From Acidobacteriaceae bacterium (lineage in GTDB: Bacteria > Acidobacteriota > Terriglobia > Terriglobales > Acidobacteriaceae), in the NCBI GenBank assembly GCA_025462735.1, contig JAOAPC010000003.1, positions 62,001 through 126,000 on the forward strand: a DNA stretch of 64,000 bases, in the 5' to 3' direction. The position numbers and the translations under genes are program-made. Below, in pieces: positions 51,301 to 59,027 of the stretch. Each line of letters opens with the position of its first letter. Within the stretch, counting starts at the first letter, position 1. The notes beneath the pieces are model-generated. The model saw only the letters and a list, made by a program, of their open reading frames with translations. It ran no database searches and was not told where the DNA came from.

Positions 51301-51413
51301 GAGACGCCGGGCTTGGTAAAGAAGCGGCGGAGAGTCAGGCCGGGAGCTTTCTTCGCGGGCGAAGAGGTTGCAGTGTTGGCGGTCGTGATGTTTTGGGTTT
51401 GGGTCTCGGCCAT
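48333..51413 (-). CDS. nrdJ: Vitamin B12-dependent ribonucleotide reductase (class II)
   Basis: A 1026-residue adenosylcobalamin-dependent ribonucleotide reductase making deoxyribonucleotides with or without oxygen. ATG 51413 follows AGGAGA. Visible: [43 protein letters not shown], the active-site loop [43 protein letters not shown], and a C-terminal zinc ribbon (CHVCG, [8 protein letters not shown]). Residues near 942-980, the linker before the ribbon, are repeat-derived (see separate entry). No nrdR or cobalamin riboswitch seen. It shares the minus strand with the defence operon, which begins 335 bases downstream after the duplicated tail and palindromes. Confidence 0.95.
   Translation of the reverse strand: [1026 protein letters not shown]
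48476..48595. repeat. Palindromic repeat inserted in the nrdJ linker
   Basis: Outer arms GTGATTAGTGGTCAG (48492-48506) and CTGACCACTAGTCAC (48576-48590), 14 of 15 pairs matched, with GGGCGAGGACGCCCGCCCTC in the middle. In NrdJ it reads [20 protein letters not shown] then [20 protein letters not shown], just before the zinc-ribbon tail. Confidence 0.8.
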
Positions 51414-51435
51414 GTTCTCTCTCCTGAGTTCAGTC

Positions 51436-51514
51436 GTCCCTACGGGACTCGTTCTTCTTCGTGTACTCACCCGGCGCTGAAGCGCCGGGCTATTTTCGTT
51501 CGCCCCTCCGGGGC
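51436..51514. repeat. Three-hairpin composite repeat, copy 2
   Basis: GTCCCTACGGGAC (51436-51448), CCCGGCGCTGAAGCGCCGGG (51470-51489) and GCCCCTCCGGGGC (51502-51514), same order as at 7105-7185. It lies directly upstream of nrdJ. Confidence 0.85.
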
Positions 51515-51573
51515 TTGGTCAATTGCTCACCTGTGGCACGTCTAAAGACGCGCCCTGATAAAAAACTCGTGCC

Positions 51574-51653
51574 GTCCCTTGCGGGACTCGTCTTCTATTC
51601 TTTGCTTCCCCGGCATTTCCATGCCGGGCTTTCCTATGCCGCCGCTTCGCGGC
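51574..51653. repeat. Three-hairpin composite repeat, copy 3
   Basis: GTCCCTTGCGGGAC (51574-51587), CCCGGCATTTCCATGCCGGG (51609-51628), GCCGCTTCGCGGC (51641-51653), nearly the same text as 7105-7185. Copies 2 and 3 lie 59 bases apart in the space between nrdJ and the next gene. Confidence 0.85.
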
Positions 51654-51660
51654 TGTGTAC

Positions 51661-52152
51661 TCAGGTCGCGAGATGGTCGAACTCTGGGTGATAACCGGAA
51701 TCGAAGGCAATAACGGGCCTCTCAGATTCGAATTTCAATTCATTGCTCAGCGACGAAACGAAGATGTGACGGAGCTTGACACTGGATACAATCGCGTAGC
51801 TGACGTATCGTGGCGGATTGGCTCCTCGAAGCACAGCCTCTGCCGCCGACCGCAAGTTGTCCGCTTGCGCACAGCTGACTGGATAGGGAACATGCGTCCC
51901 GTCTGAATATCGAATGCCGGAAGGTACGCTTGGGACAGCTAACGCGAGTATGCCGGGATCCTGCGGCAATGCCGTGGCCTTAAGCGGGAGAAAGCGCCTG
52001 AGCGAATAAAGGCAATCCTGAAAAGAGACGACGTGCTCCTCAGAGATCCCATACAGGCGCATCAGCGACTCAAGCTCTAGCCGCTCCAAGTCAGGTTGTG
52101 AACCGAACGCTTGCTGTATAGCTCGCTCAAAAAAAAGCTTCGCATCTTCCAT
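51661..52152 (-). CDS. Hypothetical protein, 163 aa
   Basis: A 163-residue protein I do not recognise. It starts helical and charged (MEDAKLFFERAIQQAFGSQP, LERLELESLMRLYGISEEHV) and ends with strands (YVSYAIVSSVKLRHIFVSSL). Upstream of it (minus strand) lies a nested repeat and then the hypothetical gene at 52285, so they are not tightly coupled. The codon pattern looks coding throughout. Function unknown. Confidence 0.55.
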   Translation of the reverse strand: MEDAKLFFERAIQQAFGSQPDLERLELESLMRLYGISEEHVVSFQDCLYSLRRFLPLKATALPQDPGILALAVPSVPSGIRYSDGTHVPYPVSCAQADNLRSAAEAVLRGANPPRYVSYAIVSSVKLRHIFVSSLSNELKFESERPVIAFDSGYHPEFDHLAT

Positions 52153-52200
52153 ATCGAACTCCTTACGACTTCCGAATTCCGTGTCGAGCTGCGCTCGACC

Positions 52201-52246
52201 GGACAGCCGAGAGCCTGCCCTGAGCTTGTCGAAGGGGCGGCTGTCC
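52201..52246. repeat. Nested palindrome: CCCTGAGC unit inside GGACAGCCG arms
   Basis: Outer arms GGACAGCCG (52201-52209) and CGGCTGTCC (52238-52246) enclose CCCTGAGCTTGTCGAAGGG (52218-52236). One repeat family has landed inside another, whose outer arms match the UvrC-like insert at 4960-5069. A further short hairpin GTCGAGC..GCTCGAC is at 52183-52199. Confidence 0.8.
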
Positions 52247-52284
52247 CCAGATCAGTCTTTCTGTCCGCATCCAGTTTGCCCCTT

Positions 52285-53076
52285 TCAGAAGCCGGAAGGC
52301 AGCGGCTGCGAACGTTTTAATTCTGATACTTCCCGATCTTGAACTTCCGTGCCCCACGCGAATGAAGTGGAAGGCTCAGACTTGCGAACTACACACTCGC
52401 GGGCGAAACCCTGCCCTAGTGTCGAAGCGGTGTCACTACGCACAGACTCGCGGACAAGAATGTCCTCCACCCCATCCGTCGAAAACCGCGCCGGCTGGGG
52501 ACCCCGGTCCGCGCCACACGGATCTTGCTGACCACTAATGCCCGATGCAGTCTCGGCAGATTCATGTATCCAGCGCTGGAAAACCGCGCTGGCGCTTTGC
52601 CGCTGGACTGGGTCTTCAATGACCGCGTAACGCGCGAAGCAACGTTCCGCAGCCAGGCGCTCACGCAAAGGATTGCCCGGCAGAAACAGACGACCCAAGG
52701 CCATGCCCAAGTCGTCGGTATCGGAAATCTGGAACAGCGCCAGCATGCGCTTGCCTACGGGCGAGGACGCCCGTAGCTCCAAACTCTCGGCTGTTGCCGC
52801 TATACGCTTAACGCACTCAGCACGATTGTGTCCGTCAAGAACAGCCACCGACCCTTCGACTCTGCTCAGGGCAGCCGCCCGTAGCTCCACGGACTCCCCT
52901 AGGGGAACAATCTCTTCTCCCAAGGCGAAGATTCCCGGCTTAGCGGGAGCAAGCAGCACGCTGAAGCTGGATTCGCAGCGGACCCAACTGGACCATTGCA
53001 GGCGGAGATGGTCGAAGCTCGTTGGGACGCCATGCCGGGCCAATGAACTCTCAACCAATTGCGAAATGTTTTCCAT
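52285..53076 (-). CDS. Hypothetical protein partly built from repeats
   Basis: A 263-residue protein, ATG 53076 with GGGGAG upstream. The N-terminal part (ISQLVESSLARHGVPTSFDH, SSWVRCESSFSVLLAPAK) and the middle (SVAVLDGHNRAECVKRIAAT, then LERAAERCFARYAVIED-like) look like a real protein. Several segments map onto dispersed repeats: AALSRVEGS is the CCTTCGACTCTGCTCAGGG unit near 52852, LELRASSPVG is GGGCGAGGACGCCC near 52759, and the final third is Pro/Arg/Ser-rich repeat text (52460-52540, 52300-52400). An ancestral stop may lie near residue 180. Function unknown. Confidence 0.5.
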   Translation of the reverse strand: MENISQLVESSLARHGVPTSFDHLRLQWSSWVRCESSFSVLLAPAKPGIFALGEEIVPLGESVELRAAALSRVEGSVAVLDGHNRAECVKRIAATAESLELRASSPVGKRMLALFQISDTDDLGMALGRLFLPGNPLRERLAAERCFARYAVIEDPVQRQSASAVFQRWIHESAETASGISGQQDPCGADRGPQPARFSTDGVEDILVRESVRSDTASTLGQGFARECVVRKSEPSTSFAWGTEVQDREVSELKRSQPLPSGF

Positions 53077-53365
53077 CACGCTCCCCTAAATCAGTTCCGG
53101 TTGAAGGTTACGTTCCCGGACAAGCAGAATGGCCTGGGGACGGTCGCCGCTATTAGTTTTGCAGGACGGAGCTGGGTCACCTCGGCCGCAAGCAACGTCC
53201 CATTTCTGTCTGCGATCACGCCCTTTCGGGTCGCGATTACCGCCTCTGGGATAGCAACAGTACTGCTGTATGTTGTGCCTGTCAACACCTAATCACTATA
53301 TATTGTATCGCATTGAATTAACTGGGTGAATTCCCGGTCTAGGACGCTTTTTCCACATTGGCCCT

Positions 53366-53623
53366 TTAGATGGTTAGCGTTCCACGGTTTGGGAGCGCCG
53401 GCGGATCACTCGGCAAGGCGTTTTCCTGCCCCTCCAAAACTACGTAAACGTCCTCAAAAATCTCGCGGGGCGCGACACGGAGACCGTCGGAAGATTGCAC
53501 TAGATAGTCTCCAGCAGCGCCACTGTGCTCCCGGCCAAGCACGTCGGTGAATGTGAGTGGTTCGGTGATTTGTTTGGCTTGAACGAGGAAGCGAGTGCGA
53601 TACGTGTTCCAGACATCAGACAT
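53366..53623 (-). CDS. Small conserved hypothetical protein, 85 aa
   Basis: An 85-residue protein: MSDVWNTYRTRFLVQAKQIT, EPLTFTDVLGREHSGAAGDYL, VQSSDGLRVAPREIFEDVYV. The pattern YRTRFLVxAKQ..EPLTFxDxLGREHSG..GDYLVxSSDG is one I have seen in unnamed soil-bacterial proteins, so it is likely real. No ligand motif. It is alone; a heptamer repeat tract lies just upstream on the minus strand. Confidence 0.65.
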   Translation of the reverse strand: MSDVWNTYRTRFLVQAKQITEPLTFTDVLGREHSGAAGDYLVQSSDGLRVAPREIFEDVYVVLEGQENALPSDPPALPNRGTLTI

Positions 53624-54157
53624 CTGCAGACTCCCGACGTCAGGTTTCAGAGTTTTCGAAGTTTCAGAGTTTCAGAGTTTCGAAGTTTCAAGGTTTCAAG
53701 GTTTCAAGGTTTCAAGATTTCAAAGTTTCAGGCCGGGCATTTGTTGCGCCCGCCAGAAACCACGGCTGGAGTTTTCGTTCGAAGTGATTGTGAATTTACG
53801 CGCCGAAGGGGGAGTGGTCAATTCTCAAATAGTGGTGCAGTCGCACACTGGTAACCCGAGTTTTTCGATTGCTATGCGACCACGCTAAATCCCCGTGAAA
53901 GCCGCTAACCACGCGGGTTTTGACGTTTTACGGTTTCACGTTCGCGTGCTGGAAGAATTGCACGAAATTATTTGGCGGCTGATTATCCACATGTCAAGCA
54001 CAGGAAATGCAGAGAAGCGGTCAGCCATCAGCCGTCAGCAAAACCATGGCGTTGGAGTTGAAGGTAGTCTGGACGAACTGCAAGGATTGCTTCTGTGAGA
54101 CGTCAGGTTCCTCTACCGCCCTCCTTCAGGAGAGCGGTTTCGGAATGACATCGCATA
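53624..54157. repeat. Gene-free stretch with a heptamer tandem repeat
   Basis: 534 bases with no convincing gene. About 53644-53731 is a tandem array of a 7-base unit, GTTTCAG or GTTTCAA, roughly 12 units with drift. The rest holds an inverted pair CCCCGTGAAAGC..AACCACGCGGG near 53893 and ACCGCCCTCCT/AGGAGAGCGGT (54115-54138) next to a TCATTCCGA-type end before accC. Confidence 0.75.
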
Positions 54158-55525
54158 TTAGTCGGCGGCTTTTTCTTTGGCGTTGCGGGCGAAGAAGCGT
54201 TCGATGAAATTAGTGTCGGTATGCCCAGCGCGGAATTCGGGATCGGCGAGAATTTTGCGGTGGAGAGGAATAGTGGTGTAGATGCCCTCGACGATAAACA
54301 TTTCGAGAGCGCGCGACATGCGCGAAATGGCTTCGGAGCGGTCTTTGCCGCGGACGACAAGCTTTGCGATCAGTGAGTCGTAATAGGGAGGAATCACGCC
54401 CTCGGCGTATGCCGCAGTATCGATGCGAACCCCGGTGCCGCCTGGCGGATTGAATGCGGTGATCTTGCCGGCTGAAGGAGTGAATTTCTCCGGATGCTCG
54501 GCGTTGATTCTGCATTCGATGGCGTGGCCGCGGGGCACAATCGGACCCTGGAGCACGTTCTCAAGGGTCTCGCCCGAGGCCAGCAAGATTTGACTCTTTA
54601 CCAGGTCAACGTCTGTCACCATCTCGGTGACCGGGTGCTCGACCTGGATACGAGTGTTCATCTCGATGAAGTAAAGCTTGCGGTCGCTGTCCATGAGGAA
54701 TTCGATGGTGCCCGCGTTGACGTAACCTATCTCGGAAAGCGTCTTGCACAGCATCTGGCCGATTTCTTCGCGCAGCTGCGGAGTCACCTGAGTTGAAGGC
54801 GACTCTTCAAGCAGTTTCTGATGGCGGCGCTGAATGCTGCACTCGCGTTCGCCGAGACTCGCAACCGTGCCGTACTGGTCCGCCAGGATTTGAAATTCGA
54901 TGTGGCGCGGGTGCTCCACGTATTTTTCCATGTACAGGTCCCCGTTGCCGAATGCGGCGGCCGCCTCGGACTGGGCCGCATGGAACAAGGCCGGGAGCTC
55001 TTCTTCTGAACGCACGATGCGCATGCCGCGTCCGCCACCGCCAGCGGATGCTTTGATAATCACAGGAAAACCAATCGTCCGCGCCCACTCGATTGCTTCA
55101 CCCTCGCTACCGAGAACGCCCTCGGATCCCGGAAGAATCGGTACGCCAGCTTTCTTCATGGCGGCACGGGCTTTTTCTTTTTCACCCATCAGGCGAGTGA
55201 CTTCGGGCGGTGGGCCGATGAATTTGATATTGCAGGTTTCGCAGACCTCGGCGAAATTCGCGTTCTCCGACAGCAAGCCATAGCCGGGATGGATGGCGTC
55301 GACATTGGCGATTTCTGCGGCGCTGATGACGGCGGGAATATTCAGGTAGCTTAGAGACAGCTGTGGCGGACCAATGCAAATGGCTTCATCGGCAAAACGG
55401 ACTGGCAAAGAGTTGCGATCGGCCTCGCTGTAAATCGCGACGGTTTTGATTCCGAGTTCTTTGCAGGCGCAGATCACCCGTAGGGCAATTTCACCGCGGT
55501 TGGCAATCAGGATCTTTTTGAACAT
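54158..55525 (-). CDS. accC: Acetyl-CoA carboxylase, biotin carboxylase subunit
   Basis: A 455-residue biotin carboxylase that carboxylates the biotin of AccB using ATP and bicarbonate, the first step of fatty-acid synthesis. ATP-grasp marks: [31 protein letters not shown], and the catalytic [14 protein letters not shown]-type block ([14 protein letters not shown]), plus the N-terminal [20 protein letters not shown]. Length is typical. Gene order pepQ-like, accB, accC is standard in this phylum, here interrupted between accB and accC by a 74-base palindrome. Confidence 0.97.
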   Translation of the reverse strand: MFKKILIANRGEIALRVICACKELGIKTVAIYSEADRNSLPVRFADEAICIGPPQLSLSYLNIPAVISAAEIANVDAIHPGYGLLSENANFAEVCETCNIKFIGPPPEVTRLMGEKEKARAAMKKAGVPILPGSEGVLGSEGEAIEWARTIGFPVIIKASAGGGGRGMRIVRSEEELPALFHAAQSEAAAAFGNGDLYMEKYVEHPRHIEFQILADQYGTVASLGERECSIQRRHQKLLEESPSTQVTPQLREEIGQMLCKTLSEIGYVNAGTIEFLMDSDRKLYFIEMNTRIQVEHPVTEMVTDVDLVKSQILLASGETLENVLQGPIVPRGHAIECRINAEHPEKFTPSAGKITAFNPPGGTGVRIDTAAYAEGVIPPYYDSLIAKLVVRGKDRSEAISRMSRALEMFIVEGIYTTIPLHRKILADPEFRAGHTDTNFIERFFARNAKEKAAD

Positions 55526-55543
55526 CGAGTAACTTTTTGGTCA

Positions 55544-55617
55544 GAGCGCGGGCGGGGACGCCCGCGCCTCCACAATCCATAACGTTTATGGAGACGCGGG
55601 CGTCCCCGCCCGCGCTC
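55544..55617. repeat. Long palindrome between accB and accC
   Basis: Arms 55544-55572 and 55589-55617, 28 of 29 pairs, GAGCGCGGGCGGGGACGCCC outward, with a 16-base loop that itself holds TCCATAACG..TTTATGGA. It fills the gap between accB and accC and would form a very stable hairpin in the shared mRNA. GGGCG..GGACGCCC also occurs at 48531 and 52759. Confidence 0.88.
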
Positions 55618-55621
55618 AGCA

Positions 55622-56116
55622 TTATTTCTTTGGCCGTATCGCGAACAACTCCTGGTTGTATTCGATGGGCTGGCCGTTTTTCAAAAGAGACTTCACAATT
55701 TCGCCGGCCACGTCGGCCTCGATCTCATTCATTAATTTCATTGCCTCGACGATGCAGAGCACCTGGCCAACTTCGACTGAGTCGCCGGGCTTCACGAACG
55801 GAGGCGATCCAGGAGACGGTGATTCATAGTAAGTGCCAACGATGGGCGACTTGACCATGTGCAGTTCTTCTGGTGGCGGAGGAGCGGGCGCGGCAGGAGG
55901 CGCTGGAGTCTCGGGCGGTAGACCGGACGCCGGCGCTGCCGCACTCGCACCCTGCACAGGATGCGGGGCCGACACCGCGATAATCCTCTCGCTATGTGTC
56001 GCTTCCGGCGTCCCTCGCTTAATGCGCACTTTGACATCGCCGCGTTCGAGTTCGAACTCGGTAATGTCTTTCTCAATGAGGAACTCTACGAGTTCTTTCA
56101 GTTCTTTCTGGTTCAT
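55622..56116 (-). CDS. accB: Acetyl-CoA carboxylase, biotin carboxyl carrier protein
   Basis: A 164-residue BCCP that carries biotin between the carboxylase and transferase parts. N-terminal helices ([20 protein letters not shown]) precede a Pro/Ala-rich linker (residues 50-85) and the biotinyl domain [18 protein letters not shown], with biotin-accepting Lys127 in [13 protein letters not shown]. Linker and length are typical. Directly upstream of accC in the operon, and downstream of a pepQ-like peptidase gene. Confidence 0.96.
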   Translation of the reverse strand: MNQKELKELVEFLIEKDITEFELERGDVKVRIKRGTPEATHSERIIAVSAPHPVQGASAAAPASGLPPETPAPPAAPAPPPPEELHMVKSPIVGTYYESPSPGSPPFVKPGDSVEVGQVLCIVEAMKLMNEIEADVAGEIVKSLLKNGQPIEYNQELFAIRPKK

Positions 56117-56128
56117 GCTTATGCGGTT

Positions 56129-56156
56129 CCCACCCTTCGAAACCGCCGAGGGTGGG
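56129..56156. repeat. CCCACCC palindrome between pepQ-like gene and accB
   Basis: CCCACCCTTCG (56129-56139) pairs with CCGAGGGTGGG (56146-56156). Same family as the selD insert at 14302. Confidence 0.75.
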
Positions 56157-56226
56157 ACACCCTTTCACTCAATGCAGAGCACAGAAAAATGCGCGGTTCG
56201 CCGTCCGCGCACTCAAGGAAATTAAC

Positions 56227-57306
56227 TCAGAGCGTCAGTAAATCTTTGGGACAGGCAGTCAGAATTTCGCAACCCGTCTCCGTCACCACAACCGTATCTT
56301 CGATGCGCACTCCCCACTTTCCGGGGAGATAAACTCCGGGCTCGATGGTGATCACCATTCCCGGCCGCAACACTTCTTTCTGGGCAGCAGCAATTTTTGG
56401 TGCTTCGTGAATTTCCAGGCCTAAACCGTGGCCCGTGGAATGGGTAAAAAACTCTCCCAACTTACGATTATAAAGCAGCTTGCGGGCTGCGTGATCGACT
56501 TCGGCAGCAGTTCCTCCGGGCTTTACAGCGTTGAGAGCTGCCTGTTGGGCCTCGCGGACTGCCTCATAAGCCGAGCGCGCGTCAGATTGCGGACGACCCA
56601 CGTACACGGTGCGTGTCATATCGGAACAATAGCCCGCGAGTATAACACCGAAATCGCAGACCACGAACCCCTCTGCTGGAATCGGGGCACTCGAGGCGCG
56701 GCCGTGCGGGAGAGCCGACCGTTCCCCTGCCGCGATTATGGTGGGAAAGGCCATCTGGTCGACGCCGGCCTGGCGCGCCGCAAACTCGAGTTCGCCTGCG
56801 ACTGCCGATTCGGAAATTCCCGGCCGCAACTTTCCTGTCAATTTGCTGAATAATTGGACACCCAACTGGCACGCCGCACGAATGGAGGCAATTTCTTCGG
56901 CGTCCTTGATCATGCGCAGCGGCTCGACAATTGGCGGCGCGGCGACGAGGCTCGCGCTTCGCCCAATTAGCTTTGCCAGTTGAGCCCGCTCGGCAACGGT
57001 CATGTGCGCGGATTCGAAACCGACGCGGCGCAGACTGGCATGTTTTTTCAGCCACTCCGCGGCTGCCGCCAAAGCTGCCTTCTTCACAATTTTGACTTTG
57101 GCCCCTTTGACTTCCTGTTTCGCCTGTTCGGTGTAGCGGCCGTCGGTGAGCAAGACTTTGTCCCGCGCAGTGATTACCAGCACGCCCGCGCTGCCGGTGA
57201 ATCCGCACAAATAACGGATGTTGGGAAGATACGAAACTAGAAATGCGTGGAGACGGCGTTCCGCAATTGCGGCCTGAACCTGGCGCAGGCGGAGATTGTG
57301 GTCCAT
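56227..57306 (-). CDS. M24-family Xaa-Pro aminopeptidase
   Basis: A 359-residue metallopeptidase of the Xaa-Pro peptidase (M24B) type, cutting N-terminal residues before proline. N-terminal creatinase-like domain (LVSYLPNIRYLCGFTGSAGVLVI, LLTDGRYTEQA) then the pita-bread fold with metal ligands in CDFGVILAGYCSDMTRTV (two Asp), STGHGLGLEIHEAP (His), VITIEPGVYLPGKWGVRIED (two Glu). ATG 57306 preferred to 57312. This gene precedes accB-accC on the same strand, the arrangement common in Acidobacteriota and Firmicutes; the functional link is unknown. Confidence 0.93.
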   Translation of the reverse strand: MDHNLRLRQVQAAIAERRLHAFLVSYLPNIRYLCGFTGSAGVLVITARDKVLLTDGRYTEQAKQEVKGAKVKIVKKAALAAAAEWLKKHASLRRVGFESAHMTVAERAQLAKLIGRSASLVAAPPIVEPLRMIKDAEEIASIRAACQLGVQLFSKLTGKLRPGISESAVAGELEFAARQAGVDQMAFPTIIAAGERSALPHGRASSAPIPAEGFVVCDFGVILAGYCSDMTRTVYVGRPQSDARSAYEAVREAQQAALNAVKPGGTAAEVDHAARKLLYNRKLGEFFTHSTGHGLGLEIHEAPKIAAAQKEVLRPGMVITIEPGVYLPGKWGVRIEDTVVVTETGCEILTACPKDLLTL

Positions 57307-57502
57307 GAACACGAGTGTAGCAATTCGCCGATTGGTCTCTTTTAGGATTTAGACATCCTGGTTGCGAGCTGATGGTCCTTAGGAAAACTTGGCCTTATTT
57401 CTACAGGCCAATTTCTAACATATGTATTCTCATTGACTTACGAGTACATGGATATCCTGAGGTTCTTCAGGACAGATGTGAGATAAACTTAAAGAGGTAG
57501 GT

Positions 57503-57784
57503 TTGCCGCAACCGCGGCCCCCAGGTGAATGGATGACGAGTGAAGTTGACCGCTCTTTGGACAACGATACTTGCCGGAAGTTAATTAGCCTTGGTTATGC
57601 ACGCTCCAACCGCGTACGTCTGTATGGTCAGGAACTCCAAATAGTTTCCGATCCGTTCCCGCACGACGAAGGCGGAATCGCCATCGAGGTGACGGGAAGC
57701 AGGGAGCCGGGGACGCGCACGATGCGACTACCGTTGTCGGTGGTACAAGTGGCACGCAAGCGGCCTGAAAAGCGCGTCGCTTAA
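57503..57784 (+). CDS. Small conserved hypothetical protein
   Basis: A 93-residue frame from TTG 57503 (AAAGAGGTAGG just upstream); ATG 57533 would give 83 residues. Core DTCRKLISLGYARSNRVRLYG, ELQIVSDPFPHDEGGIAIEV and RTMRLPLSVVQVARK recurs, as I recall, in acidobacterial genomes with unknown function. It is short, mixed alpha/beta, and without a signal peptide. It stands between pepQ-like and the His-rich gene. Confidence 0.6.
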   Translation: MPQPRPPGEWMTSEVDRSLDNDTCRKLISLGYARSNRVRLYGQELQIVSDPFPHDEGGIAIEVTGSREPGTRTMRLPLSVVQVARKRPEKRVA

Positions 57785-58027
57785 GAATTCCCGAAATAGG
57801 ACTACATTTCTCCCGAGGTCGCTACCGCGATCTGGCTGACAGCGAGACCTGGCTGTGCGCTTACTGTGCCGCTGTTCCCTTTGCCTTCGGAAAGACGCGA
57901 AATCATACAGACAATTAACTACCCGGAGGCCAAGGTACTCTGGTGACTTGCCGCCCCCCAAAGCCGCCCCTAGTGTGAAGATTCGCACTTACATCGGCAG
58001 GAAATCTGGCGGGTAATCGGGGGAGAT

Positions 58028-58513
58028 ATGTTTCGTAAAAAATGGCTATTGGTTGCAGGCATGGCACTGTTTTTGTGCTTGTGGCAAAACGCAGCCTTTG
58101 CTGACCATGATCATGATGGTGGTGATGAGGAACACGGTCACGGACAGGGACACGGGCATGGTAAGGGCCACGAAAAGCACGACCGCGAGGGGGACGGGGA
58201 CCACGATAACGGTAATCATCGTGGCCACTATCGCGATCACGACCGCGAGCTCCACGACTGGTACCGCGGTCACGAGGATCATCTGCCGCCGGGTTTGGCA
58301 AAACGCGATTACTTGCCACCCGACCTTGAGCGTCAGCTGGTAGTGCGGGGAACCTTGTCCGTTGGCTTACAGCGGAGAATGCATCCCTGTCCGAGAGACG
58401 TTGAGCAATACTTGCCGCCAGCGCCGGTGGGATATGAACATACCGTTATCGGCGGACATATTGCGCTGGTAAACCGGAAGACGTTTCTAGTGCTGGATGT
58501 GTTTCAGTTTTAA
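58028..58513 (+). CDS. Exported His/Asp-rich protein, RcnB-like
   Basis: A 161-residue exported protein: signal peptide (WLLVAGMALFLCLWQNAAFA), then a metal-binding-looking stretch rich in His, Asp and Gly (residues 26-75, for example EHGHGQGHGHGKGHEKHD), and a C-terminal RcnB-like domain (LPPGLAKRDYLPPDLERQLV, MHPCPRDVEQYLPPAPVGYE and HIALVNRKTFLVLDVF). RcnB-type proteins help nickel/cobalt balance in the periplasm. The His tract suggests metal storage or buffering. A good terminator follows at 58530-58567. Confidence 0.75.
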   Translation: MFRKKWLLVAGMALFLCLWQNAAFADHDHDGGDEEHGHGQGHGHGKGHEKHDREGDGDHDNGNHRGHYRDHDRELHDWYRGHEDHLPPGLAKRDYLPPDLERQLVVRGTLSVGLQRRMHPCPRDVEQYLPPAPVGYEHTVIGGHIALVNRKTFLVLDVFQF

Positions 58514-58529
58514 GCTCTGAGGAAATAAC

Positions 58530-58567
58530 AAGGCTGCCCAGGTTTGGATAATTGGGCAGCCTTTTTG
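58530..58567 (+). terminator. Rho-independent terminator of the His-rich gene
   Basis: Perfect 11-base stem AAGGCTGCCCA (58530-58540) with TGGGCAGCCTT (58553-58563), 12-base loop, then TTTGTTTTC on the plus strand. Confidence 0.9.
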
Positions 58568-58630
58568 TTTTCAGACGAGTTCGTTCGTTGCGTGCGAAGT
58601 CCCGCTCTCAGCGTGAAGCCCGAGACCGAA

Positions 58631-58912
58631 TTAGCCGTGCAGCAATCCTTCGTACCAGTTGCTCCCGCGGGTCTCGGCGACGTCAGCCAGACGCTCGCCG
58701 ATTTGCGAGGCTATTTCGAGCAATGAAGTGCCACGGTCGATGTAGTGTGGCAGCTTTTCTCGGATATCGGCGAAGGTCTCCGGATACTCAGAGGCCAGTG
58801 CCGCCAACGCCACTCCTCCGAAAATAAATCCGCCGGTGCGATTGCCCTTTAGCAGAAGAATGGCAGCCACACCTGCTGAACCTGCCAGCACAGCTTTCTT
58901 CCAGTTTTCCAT
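58631..58912 (-). CDS. Small membrane-associated protein, 93 aa
   Basis: A 93-residue protein from ATG 58912 with GGAGAGGAC upstream. It begins MENWKKAVLAGSAGVAAILL, has a second hydrophobic segment (GGFIFGGVALAALA) and a helical, acidic C-terminal half (YPETFADIREKLPHYIDRGT, LLEIASQIGERLADVAE). The two short hydrophobic runs suggest a membrane-anchored helical protein. Not recognised. It converges with the His-rich gene and is divergent from the P1 peptidase gene. Confidence 0.6.
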   Translation of the reverse strand: MENWKKAVLAGSAGVAAILLLKGNRTGGFIFGGVALAALASEYPETFADIREKLPHYIDRGTSLLEIASQIGERLADVAETRGSNWYEGLLHG

Positions 58913-59027
58913 CGGTCCTCTCCGGTTAGCGGGGACTCTCGATCGTGTTCCCGCGCGTTGATATGTTCTGCTCATAAATGTCTCGATATACTTGCGAGTC
59001 TTCAAACTGCAAGTCTGGAGAACTTGG

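Noticed and set aside
53091-53288. 65-aa frame upstream of the hypothetical gene at 52285
   Set aside because: A plus-strand frame covers the same DNA, no ribosome-binding site precedes the GTG, and the composition is not protein-like enough to call.
53644-53731. CRISPR array
   Set aside because: Units are 7 bases with no spacers; it is a simple tandem repeat.
57850-57960. Possible c-di-GMP (GEMM) riboswitch before the His-rich gene, from GGAAAGACGCGAAA text
   Set aside because: The closing stem and the second conserved arm are missing and the key ACGCAAAG block is altered. A covariance search would settle it; by eye it fails.
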